Part shown: positions 16,969 to 25,300 of the stretch, in pieces
Layout of the letters: each line of letters starts with the position of its first letter
How positions within the stretch are numbered: position 1 is the stretch's first letter
Assembly: GCF_016861975.1 (NCBI RefSeq)
Contig: NZ_BOMB01000031.1
Location: 160,878 to 224,877, forward strand
Reading direction: 5' to 3'
DNA: 64,000 nucleotides
Source of the DNA: Actinocatenispora rupis
GTDB taxonomy: Bacteria > Actinomycetota > Actinomycetes > Mycobacteriales > Micromonosporaceae
Made by a program: the position numbers and the translations under genes
Notes under the pieces: generated by a model
What the model saw: the letters and a program-made list of their open reading frames with translations, nothing else
The model's database searches: none
Told to the model about the DNA's origin: nothing

Positions 16969-18878
16969 GCCGGCACCAACGCTCGGGCTGGAGCGAGCGG
17001 GACTGCGCGCGCTGCAGCGACCAGCGCCGGACGGTGCGCCACCGCCAGCACCGTACGGTCCGCGGCGAGCCGGCGGGTGGCCGCGAGTACCGCCGACTCG
17101 GTGGCGGGGTCGAGCCGCGCGGTGGGCTCGTCGAGCAGCAGCAGCGGCGCGTCCCGGCACAGCGCGCGGGCGAGCGCGACGCGTTGCCGCTGCCCGGCGG
17201 ACAGCCCGTGGCCGTTCTCGCCGAGGACCGTGGCCGGCCCGTCCGGCAGCGCGGCGACCACCTCGGTGAGCGCCGCATCGCCGATGGCGCAACGGATCCG
17301 CGCATCGTCGGCGCCCGGCGCGCCCAGCCTGACGTTGTCCGCGAGCGTGCCGGCGAACAGTCGCGGCCGCTGCGGCACCCACCCGATCCGGGTACGCCAC
17401 GCCGCGAGCGCCGCCCCGTCCGCGTCGGCGAGATCCGTACCGTCCAGCCACACCCGGCCCGCCGTCGGCCGCAGGAAACCCAGCGCCAGCGCCAGTACGG
17501 TGCTCTTGCCCGCGCCGCTCGGCCCGGTCAGCACCACCCGCTCCCCCACCGCCACGGTCAGGTCGAACCCGCACAGCGCCGGCACGTCCCGCCCCGGGTA
17601 CCGCACCGTCACGCCCTCGAACCGCAGCAGCACCCGGCGCCGCCCCGACCCCGCCTCGCCCATCCCCGTCCGAAGCCGCGGATTCGCCTGCGGCGCAAGG
17701 GTTCCGGCCGCGACACCGGTCCCACCGGTAGCCGCCGGCTCGCCTGCGCCGGCAGGTTCACCGGAGGCGGCGGGTTTGCCGGAGGCGGCAGGTTCACCGA
17801 AGGCGGCGGGTTCACCGGAGGCGGCGGGTTCACCGGAGGCGACGGGTTCACCGAAGGCGACCGGTTCACCGGAGGCGGCAGGTTCGCCGGTGACCGCGGG
17901 TTCGCCGGACGCGGCGGGTTTGCGGGTGGCGGCGCGGGCGGCGTCGAGTACGGCGAGGGCGTCGTCGGCGGCGGCGAGGCCGGGGGCGGCGGCGTGGAAG
18001 TGGGTGGCGAGCGCCCGCAGCGGCAGGTACGCCTGCGGCGCGAGCAGCAGCACGGTGAGCCCGGTGGTGAGGTCGAGCCGGCCGGCCAGCAGCCGCAGCC
18101 CGACCGGTACGGCGACGAGCGCGAGCGACAGCGCGGCGACGAGTTCGAGGGCGAGGGCGGTGAGGAACGCGACGCGCAGCGCGGACATGGTGGCGCGGCG
18201 GTGGTCGTCGGCGACGCGGCGCAGGCGTACGGCGTGGGTGTCGGCGCGGCCGAAGGCGCGCAGGGTGGGCAGGCCGAGGACGGTGTCGAGGAAGTGCCCG
18301 CCGAGTACGGACAGGCGGCGCCACTGGCGGCGGGTGGCGGCGCGGGCGTGCCGGCCGGCGAGCGCGCCGAACAGCGGTACCAACGGCAGGGTCGCGGCGA
18401 CGGTCAGCGCGGAGGCCGGATCGGCCCAGCAGAGCCGGACCAGCACGCAGACCGGTACGGCGGCGGCGAGCGCGACGGCGGGCTGGTGGTCCCGCAGGTA
18501 CGGGGTGAGGCCGTCGACGCCGCGGTCGGCGAGCGTGACCAGTTCGCCGACGGGGCGCCCGGCGATCCAGCGCGGCCCGAGCGCCTGCGCCGCAGCGAGG
18601 ATCCGGTACCGCAGCGCGGCGGTGGCCCGCGCCGCCGTACGCCCGGCCGACGCCTCGCGGCATCCGGCGAGGACGGCGCGGGCGACGGAGACGGCGGCGA
18701 GCGCGACGGCGAGCGGGAGTACCGCGGGGGATCGGGACAGGACCGCGACGATCAGCCGGGCGAGCAGGTCGAGCTGCCCGACCAGCAGGACGGCGAGGGC
18801 GACGGCGGTGACCCGACCCCAGCCGAGGCCGCGGCGTACCCCGGGCAGGGCGGTGAGTCGCTTTCCGTGGCGGCGCAT
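16965..18878 (-). CDS. cydD: Thiol reductant ABC exporter subunit CydD
   Basis: Partner of CydC in the bd-oxidase maturation exporter. The 637 residues comprise a membrane domain (about 1-310) and a C-terminal ATPase with Walker A GPSGAGKST, signature LSAGQRQRV and Walker B LLLDEPTARL. Between them lies an unusual linker of about 64 residues made of a six-residue repeat. ATG 18878 overlaps the cydB stop by one base (TGATG), so it is coupled to cydB. The C-terminal 20 residues (LVAAARAVPLAPARALVPA) are the seed of the tandem repeats that follow. Confidence 0.92.
   Translation of the reverse strand: MRRHGKRLTALPGVRRGLGWGRVTAVALAVLLVGQLDLLARLIVAVLSRSPAVLPLAVALAAVSVARAVLAGCREASAGRTAARATAALRYRILAAAQALGPRWIAGRPVGELVTLADRGVDGLTPYLRDHQPAVALAAAVPVCVLVRLCWADPASALTVAATLPLVPLFGALAGRHARAATRRQWRRLSVLGGHFLDTVLGLPTLRAFGRADTHAVRLRRVADDHRRATMSALRVAFLTALALELVAALSLALVAVPVGLRLLAGRLDLTTGLTVLLLAPQAYLPLRALATHFHAAAPGLAAADDALAVLDAARAATRKPAASGEPAVTGEPAASGEPVAFGEPVASGEPAASGEPAAFGEPAASGKPAASGEPAGAGEPAATGGTGVAAGTLAPQANPRLRTGMGEAGSGRRRVLLRFEGVTVRYPGRDVPALCGFDLTVAVGERVVLTGPSGAGKSTVLALALGFLRPTAGRVWLDGTDLADADGAALAAWRTRIGWVPQRPRLFAGTLADNVRLGAPGADDARIRCAIGDAALTEVVAALPDGPATVLGENGHGLSAGQRQRVALARALCRDAPLLLLDEPTARLDPATESAVLAATRRLAADRTVLAVAHRPALVAAARAVPLAPARALVPA
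17734..17922. repeat. 18-bp minisatellite inside cydD
   Basis: About ten copies of an 18-bp unit (GGTTCACCGGAGGCGGCG and variants) encoding the hexapeptide AASGEP with Phe, Val, Thr or Lys changes. It sits in the linker between the CydD membrane and ATPase domains. Confidence 0.9.
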
Positions 18879-19813
18879 CAGAAGAAGGCCACGGTGGCGT
18901 CGGTGACGGGTCGCCGGAACAGCCACCACAGCAGCCCCTGGTGTACGAGCACGACCGGCACCGCGGCCAGCAGTACGGTGCCGACGGCGGTGGAGTCGCC
19001 GGCGAGGCGGGCCAGGGTGGGCGCGGCGCAGCCGGCGACGGCGAGTACCGGCGCGGCGGCGGCCACCGCGGTCCCCACCACCGCGGTACGCCGGCGCCCG
19101 GTGGTCAGCGCGCGGCGGGCGGCGAGCAGCCCGGCCGGGGCGAGCAGGACGAGGGCGGCGGGCGGGGCGAGGTGCGCGCGTACCGCGGGCAGGGCCGGGG
19201 CGGCGCACGCCACGACGGCGGTCACCACGGCGGCGGGCACGGTGAGCCGGTGCGCGAGCCGTACGGCGGCGTCGGCGGCCGCGGGCACCCGGACGGCGGT
19301 CACCGCGGCCCCGTGCGCCGCGAGTACCAGGACGAGGGCGGCACCGCAGGCGGGCGGGAACCAGGCCAGCAGCGGGTCGGTGAGCCCGGCGGCGGGCGGC
19401 AGGCCCAGCGCGAGGTCGCCCAGCAGCATGCCCCAGCAGAACGCGAAGACGAGGCTGCCGACGGCGTACGCGGACTCCCAGCCGGCGCGCCAGCGGGCCG
19501 AGTCGCGCCGGCCGCGCAGCCAGAGGCCCGCGTCGCGCAGCACCCAGGCGGCGAGACCGGGCACCACCGCCGGGTACGCCGCGGCGAGCACGTGCTCGGC
19601 GGCCGGGAACTCGCCCGCCAGCAGCCCGCCCGCGGCGACCAGCCACATCTCGGTGGCGAGGACGACCTGGCCGACGCCGGTGAGTACCCGGCGACGCGGC
19701 CAGCCGGGCGGGGCGAGTCGGTGCAGCAGGATCCCGGCGCCCAGGGCGTACCCGTCGAGCACGAACCAGCCGGCGAGCAGGAACACCAGCAGGGCGGACA
19801 GCGCAACGTCCAC
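18878..19813 (-). CDS. cydB: Cytochrome bd ubiquinol oxidase subunit II
   Basis: The second membrane subunit of the high-affinity terminal oxidase. 311 residues with about eight or nine hydrophobic helices, opening with LLVFLLAGWFVLDGYALGAGILL, the typical CydB first helix. I chose GTG 19813 because AAGGAG lies 8 nt upstream; that start overlaps a copy of the palindrome GTCCACTGTGGAC. It begins 13 nt after the cydA stop. Confidence 0.93.
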   Translation of the reverse strand: MDVALSALLVFLLAGWFVLDGYALGAGILLHRLAPPGWPRRRVLTGVGQVVLATEMWLVAAGGLLAGEFPAAEHVLAAAYPAVVPGLAAWVLRDAGLWLRGRRDSARWRAGWESAYAVGSLVFAFCWGMLLGDLALGLPPAAGLTDPLLAWFPPACGAALVLVLAAHGAAVTAVRVPAAADAAVRLAHRLTVPAAVVTAVVACAAPALPAVRAHLAPPAALVLLAPAGLLAARRALTTGRRRTAVVGTAVAAAAPVLAVAGCAAPTLARLAGDSTAVGTVLLAAVPVVLVHQGLLWWLFRRPVTDATVAFF

Positions 19814-19826
19814 TGTGGACACTCCT

Positions 19827-21050
19827 TCAGACGACGGCGGGTACGACAGGGGCGGGCTCGTCGGCCGCGAGCGTGCGGCCGAGCGCCATCCGGCGCGGGC
19901 CACGGCGCGCGAGCGTCAGCAGTACGCACCAGTTCGTGACGGCGAGGCCGACGACGAGCGTGCCGAACAGCGCCAGCGACACCGCCACCTGCCCGGTGGA
20001 CAGCGAGGTCGCGTCCGCCGTACGCAGCACGCCGTAGATCACCCACGGCTGCCGGCCGACCTCGCGTACCAGCCAGCCGCACACCACCGCGACGAACGGC
20101 AGCGGGATCCACCACGTCATCACCCGCAGCAGGATCCGCCGGCGTACCACCCACCGCCGGATCAGGAACGGCAGCAGGAACAACCCCAGATACGTCGAGT
20201 ACTCCCCGAACTGCTGCATGATCGAGAAGGGCACCCCGAGCCAACCCGGCGGCCGGTCCGCCACCGGCGCCCCGCCCTTCGACGGCATGATCGCGTCGAC
20301 CTTGCCCGGCTGGTCCAGCTTGAGGTAGTCGAGCTGCGCCCACCCGAACATGAACGTCAGGAACGCGCCGACCAGCCCCACCACCACGCCGATCCGCCAC
20401 GACCGCAGGAACACGTCGGTGTCGTCCGGTCGCTTCCGCAGGTGCCAGGCGCTGATCCCGGCCACCACCATCCCGCCCAGCATCAGCGCCGCCGGCAGCA
20501 GGTGCCGCAACGCGCCGACCGCCTCCGGGTTGGCGAACAGCGCGCCCAAGTCGGTGATCCGCGCCTCGCCGCCCCGCATGACGTACCCGACGGGGTGCTG
20601 CAGGAAGCCGTTGGCCACCAGTACGAAGACCGCCGACGCGTACGCGGTGATCGTGACCAGGTAGAACGACGCGAGGTGCACGACCTTCGGCAGGGTGCCC
20701 CAACCGAAGATCCAGATGCCCAGGAACGTCGCCTCGGCGAAGAACGCGACCATCGTCTCCATCGCCAGCGGGGCGCCGAACACCTGCCCGGCGACCCGGT
20801 TCACCCCGGTCCAGGCGAGCCCGAACTGGAACTCCATCACCAGCCCGGTGACGATGCCGAGCCCGTAGTTCACCACGTACAGCTGGCCCCAGTAGCGGGT
20901 CATGGCGAGGTGCACGGCGCGGCCGGTCAGCACGTACCGCGTCTGCATGACGGCGATCAGCGGGGTCAGGCCGAGGGTGAGCACGACGAACAGGAAGTGC
21001 ACGTTCGCGGTGAGCGCGAACTGCACCCGGGCCAGGTCGACGGCGGTCAC
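19827..21050 (-). CDS. cydA: Cytochrome bd ubiquinol oxidase subunit I
   Basis: The haem- and quinol-binding subunit, which reduces O2 to water at low oxygen. 407 residues with about nine helices. His18 (TANVHFLF) corresponds to the haem b595 ligand, MEFQFG holds the conserved Glu, and the quinol loop carries GRQPW. The length fits the short Q-loop type common in actinobacteria. GTG 21050 is preceded by GGAGG with a 5-nt spacer; a GTG four codons upstream is less suitable. It is first in the cydABDC operon, with operator-like palindromes just upstream. Confidence 0.95.
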   Translation of the reverse strand: MTAVDLARVQFALTANVHFLFVVLTLGLTPLIAVMQTRYVLTGRAVHLAMTRYWGQLYVVNYGLGIVTGLVMEFQFGLAWTGVNRVAGQVFGAPLAMETMVAFFAEATFLGIWIFGWGTLPKVVHLASFYLVTITAYASAVFVLVANGFLQHPVGYVMRGGEARITDLGALFANPEAVGALRHLLPAALMLGGMVVAGISAWHLRKRPDDTDVFLRSWRIGVVVGLVGAFLTFMFGWAQLDYLKLDQPGKVDAIMPSKGGAPVADRPPGWLGVPFSIMQQFGEYSTYLGLFLLPFLIRRWVVRRRILLRVMTWWIPLPFVAVVCGWLVREVGRQPWVIYGVLRTADATSLSTGQVAVSLALFGTLVVGLAVTNWCVLLTLARRGPRRMALGRTLAADEPAPVVPAVV

Positions 21051-21066
21051 GGACGCCTCCACTGCG

Positions 21067-21099
21067 TTGACTCTCTACGTGTAGACAGGCTACATGTAG
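21067..21099. promoter_or_regulatory. Paired CTACRTGTAG operator in the cydA-padR divergent promoter
   Basis: CTACGTGTAG (21075-21084) and CTACATGTAG (21090-21099) are centred 15 bp apart. The second is a perfect palindrome, the first differs at the central base pair. TACATGTA-type boxes are typical PadR operators. TTGACT at 21067-21072 with TACATG 18 bp later is a possible padR-direction promoter covered by both boxes. Confidence 0.7.
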
Positions 21100-21172
21100 A
21101 TAAGCGACATGCAACCCCGGGATGTCCCGGAGCCGCTGGGCGGCGCCGGCACTGGATGGGTAGGTTGACGGC

Positions 21173-21493
21173 ATGAAGGCGGACCGGCTACGCGGGCACC
21201 TCGACGCGCTCGTCCTCGCCGTCCTCGACGACGGCCCCCGCCACGGGTACGCGATCGCCGAAGCGCTGGCGACCCGCAGCGGCGGCGCCGTCGCCATGCC
21301 CACCGGCACCCTCTACCCCGCCCTCCGCCGCCTCGAACGCGCCGGGTACGTGCGCAGCGAGTGGGCCACCGTCGCCGGCCGCAAGCGCCGCACGTACTGG
21401 CTCACCGACGCCGGCGCCCGCTTCCTCGCCGCCGAACGCGCCGACTGGCGCGACTTCAGCGCCGCCATCGAAGGCGTCCTCGGCACCCCCTGA
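21173..21493 (+). CDS. PadR-family transcriptional regulator
   Basis: A 106-residue winged-helix repressor of the short PadR-s2 type. The core is LDALVLAVLDDGPRHGYAIAEAL, then GTLYPALRRLERAGYV and the wing GRKRRTYWLT. TAGGTT lies 6 nt before the ATG, so it is likely leaderless. It is divergent from cydA across the paired CTACRTGTAG boxes. It may repress itself and either cydABDC or the HAAS membrane protein on its other side. Confidence 0.92.
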   Translation: MKADRLRGHLDALVLAVLDDGPRHGYAIAEALATRSGGAVAMPTGTLYPALRRLERAGYVRSEWATVAGRKRRTYWLTDAGARFLAAERADWRDFSAAIEGVLGTP

Positions 21494-21624
21494 CCCCCCA
21501 GCGCCCCACGGAGACTGCCGCCCTGCGGTCGGGCGCTGGTTTCCACGCGGCGTCAGCGACGGATCCGCTTGGTACGCAAGGGTTTTGCGGCCCGGTGAAC
21601 CCGGCAGGGACGGGCGCGTCGGGG

Positions 21625-22287
21625 TCAGCAGGGGCGGGCGGCGACGAGGCACCGGCGGGCGCTCATCGCGATCAACCCCGCCGGTACGGCGGACAGCAGC
21701 AGCGATCCCGCCACCGACCCGACCGTCGCCAGGCCGGGGGTCGCCACCGACATCACCGCGCACGACGCGAGCATCAGCGCGGCCACGCCGAGCCCGAACA
21801 TGCCGGACATCCGCGCCAGCAGGTCGGCCCGCGCGAAGAACCGCTGCCCCCAGGTGAACGCCAGCGCCACGGCGAGTACGGCCGCGCAGGCGGGCACCAG
21901 CTGCGCCGCGTCCACCACCCGCGCCAGCATCCGGTACGACTCGGACGGGGTCGTGCCGGCCCACAGCTCGTCCCGGCCGAGCCGCCACGACACCTCGGAG
22001 CACAGCCACACGCCGAGCTGCGCGCCGAGCGTGACGAGCAGCGTGCGGCGCCCCTGCGACAGCGCCAGCTCCCCCCGGTACTCGGCGGCCAGCTCGCGGA
22101 CGGTGCCGAAGTCGGCGACGGCGCGCGCTTCGGCCTCGTCGGCCGGCATCCCCGCCGCCCGGTACGCGGTGGCCGCGTCGACGAGACCGTCCCGCGCCTC
22201 GCCGAGCAGGCTGGCGCGGGCGCGCGCCGGGCCGGGAAGTACCGCGGCCAGGGCGCGCAGGTGCGCGTCGATCGTGTCGGTCCGCAT
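21625..22287 (-). CDS. HAAS-domain membrane protein (permease-prefix type)
   Basis: A 220-residue protein. The N-terminal 75 residues form the helical HAAS/permease-prefix domain (TIDAHLRALAAVLPGPARARASLLGEARDGL). Four transmembrane segments follow at about 90-210. HAAS proteins are commonly paired with PadR regulators; here the PadR gene converges on it instead of preceding it. ATG 22287 is the best start by domain fit, although no strong ribosome-binding site is visible. The function is unknown. Confidence 0.78.
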   Translation of the reverse strand: MRTDTIDAHLRALAAVLPGPARARASLLGEARDGLVDAATAYRAAGMPADEAEARAVADFGTVRELAAEYRGELALSQGRRTLLVTLGAQLGVWLCSEVSWRLGRDELWAGTTPSESYRMLARVVDAAQLVPACAAVLAVALAFTWGQRFFARADLLARMSGMFGLGVAALMLASCAVMSVATPGLATVGSVAGSLLLSAVPAGLIAMSARRCLVAARPC

Positions 22288-22316
22288 CGGTCCAGCATGC
22301 CGCACCGACCCCGGTT

Positions 22317-22345
22317 CCCGCGTCCGGGAATCTCCCGGACGCGGG
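22317..22345 (-). terminator. Terminator of the glutamate dehydrogenase gene
   Basis: CCCGCGTCCGGGA, loop ATC, then the exact complement: a perfect 13-bp hairpin 8 nt beyond the stop of the large dehydrogenase gene. No U-tract follows. Confidence 0.85.
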
Positions 22346-22353
22346 GGTTCGGG

Positions 22354-25300
22354 TCAGGTCGCGGCGAGCGCCGAGGTCCGCACCACCGTACGGATCTGGC
22401 GCAGGAGTACGGAGAGGGCGGCCAGGTCGGCCCGGGAACCGCCGAACTCGCCGATCGCGTTGAGCGCGCGGCCGATCGTCGTCGCGTTCTCCTCCGCCCA
22501 GGCGTCGACGCGGGCGGTGGCGGGGAGGCCGGGATCCGTACCGACCAGGGCCTCGGCGGTGAGTGCGGAGAGCGCCGCGTACAGGTCGTACCGGAGGGCC
22601 TGGCGGGCCTGGGTCTGCCAGCGGTCCTCGCGCGGCAGCTCGGAGATCCGGTCGAGGATCTCGTCCACCCGGAACCGCTCCGACATCGCGTAGTACATGT
22701 CGGCGACCTCGGTGACGTCCCGGTCGATGTGGTGCGCGACCTCGACCACGTCGAGCAGGCCGAAGCCCCACAGCACCCGGGTGGCCCGGTCCGCCAGCTC
22801 CGCCGGGATGCCCTCGGCGACCAGCAGGTCCCGGTGCTTGTCGTACGCCTCGTGCTCGGAGCCGCGGTAGAGTTCGCCGACCTTCGGCAGCAGCGCCGAC
22901 ACGCCCGGCCGGAACCGGTCGATCTCGTCGGTCACCGACAGCGGGCTGCGCCGGTTCTGCACGATCCAGCGGACCGCCCGGTCGAGCGCCCGCCGGGTCC
23001 GCAGCAGCGCGTCGGTCTGTGCCGCCGTCGCCACCTTGTTGTCCAGCGCCTCCAGGTCGCGCCACAGCTCACCGAGCCCGAACACCTCACGCGTGATCAC
23101 GTACGCCCGGAGCACGTCGGGCGCCGTCGCCCCCGTCTCCTCGACCGCCCGGTACACGAAGGAGGTGCCGCCACGGTTGACGGTCTCGTTGACCAGCATC
23201 GTGGTGACGATCTCGCGGTGCAGCGGGTGGTCGGCCATGGCCGTCTCGTACTTCTCGCGCAGCGCGGTCGGGAAGTAGTCGACCAGCGTGTCGTGCGTCC
23301 ACGGCTCGTCCGGGAGGGCCGAGTCGAGCAGCTCGTCCTCCAGCGCGATCTTCACGTACGCCAGGACGACGGAGAACTCCGGCGAGCAGAGGCCGCCGCC
23401 GTCGGCCGCGCGGGCCGCCAGTTCCTTGTCGGTGGGGAGGCCCTCCAGCGCACGGTCCAGCCGGCCGGACTTCTCCATGTCGGTGATGAGCCGGCAGTGC
23501 ACCGGCAGCAGCGGGTGCGACTGGGAGCGGGCGCAGCCGAGCGCGGTGTTCTGGTCGTAGTTGTCGAGCAGGACGTGCTGGCCGATCTCCTCGGTCATCG
23601 ACGCGAGCACCGCGCGGCGCTCGTCCTCGGTCAGCTCGCCGGCCGCCTTCGCCCGGTTCAGCAGTACCTTGATGTTGACCTCGTGGTCGGACGTGTCCAC
23701 GCCCGCCGAGTTGTCGATGAAGTCGGTGTTGATGTGGCCGCCGGCCAGCGCGAACTCGACCCGGCCGAGCTGCGTCAGGCCCAGGTTGCCGCCCTCGCCG
23801 ACGACCTTGCACCGCAGGTCGGAGCCGTTGACCCGGACCGGGTCGTTGGCCTTGTCGCCGACGTCCACATTGGACTCGGTGGTCGCCTTGACGTACGTGC
23901 CGATGCCGCCGTTCCACAGCAGGTCGACCGGCGCGGTCAGGATCGCCCGGATCAGCTCCGGCGGGGACATCGTCTCCACCCCGTCGTCGATGCCGAGGGC
24001 CGCGCGCATCGGCGCGGACACCGGGATCGCCTTCGCGTCCCGCGGCCACACGCCGCCGCCCGCGGAGATCGTCGACGTGTCGTAGTCGGCCCAGCTCGAC
24101 CGCGGCAGGTCGAACATCCGCCGGCGCTCCGCGTACGACACGGCGGCGTCCGGGTCCGGGTCGACGAACACGTGCCGGTGGTCGAACGCCGCGACCAGCC
24201 GCGTCGTCTCGCTGCACAGCATGCCGTTGCCGAACACGTCGCCGGACATGTCGCCGACGCCGACCGCGGTGAACTCCTCCGTCTGGCAGTCCACGCCCAG
24301 CTCGCGGAAGTGCCGCTTCACCGACTCCCACGCGCCGCGGGCGGTGATGCCCATCTTCTTGTGGTCGTAGCCGACCGAACCGCCGGACGCGAACGCGTCG
24401 CCCAGCCAGTAGCCGTAGTCGATGGCGATCTGGTTGGCGATGTCGGAGAACGTCGCGGTGCCCTTGTCCGCCGCGACCACCAGGTACGTGTCGTCGGCGT
24501 CGTGGCGTACCACGTCGGTCGGGTGCAGGACCGCGCCGTCCGGGTCGATGTTGTCCGTGATGTCCAGCAGGGCCGAGATGAACATCTGGTAGCAGGCCAC
24601 GCCCTCGGCCTGGTACGCTTCGCGGTCCGTTGGCGGCGGCGCCTGCTTCAACACGAAGCCGCCCTTCGCGCCGACCGGCACGATCACGGCGTTCTTGACC
24701 ATCTGCGCCTTGACCAGGCCCAGGATCTCGGTACGGAAGTCCTCCCGACGGTCCGACCAGCGCAGCCCGCCGCGCGCGACCGCACCGAACCGCAGGTGTA
24801 CGCCCTCGAAGCGCGGCGAGTACACGAAGATCTCGAACTTGGGGCGGGGCTTGGGCAGCACCGGGATGCGTTGCGGGTCGAGCTTGAACGCCACGTACGG
24901 CTTCGGCCGGCCGGCGGTGGCGCGCTGGAAGAACGACGTGCGCAGGGTGGCCAGGATCAGCGTCAGGAAGTTGCGCAGGATCCGGTCCTGGTCGAGCGAC
25001 GTGACGTCGTCGAGCTGCTCGTTGATCGCCTCGACGAGGTGCTCGGCGTGCTGCTCGCGCCCCTCGTCGGACAGCTGGATCCGCGGGTCGAAGCGCGTCT
25101 CGAACAACGCGACCAGCAGCGTCGCGATCCCCGGGTACGCCATGAACGTCGATTCCATGTACTCCTGGCTGAACACCGTGCCCGCCTGCCGCAGGTACTT
25201 CGCGTACCCGCGCAGGACGACGATCTGGCGCCAGGTCAGCCCGGCCCGGAGTACCAGCTGGTTGAGGCCGTCGACCTCGGACTCGCCGCGCCACACCGCG

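Larger units (their letters stand above)
16405..17027. repeat. Five tandem 125-bp units spanning the cydD-cydC junction
   Basis: Imperfect direct repeats start at 16405, 16530, 16655, 16778 and 16903, with periods of 125, 125, 123 and 125 and the last copy ending at 17027. Each carries CGGACGG...CACCGTACG, GATCCGTTGCGGCGCAAGG and GTCATGCCGRCACC. On the minus strand each unit holds the start of cydC (MTTAAVEKPCAATDPVRTVRRP) joined to the end of cydD (LVAAARAVPLAPARALVPA, stop). Both genes share CCGTACGGTGC at the join, a plausible crossover site. Confidence 0.95.

Noticed and set aside
16405..17027. Tandem 125-bp units as a CRISPR or IS remnant
   Set aside because: There are no unique spacers, no terminal inverted repeats and no transposase. 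The unit is derived from the cydD end and the cydC start.
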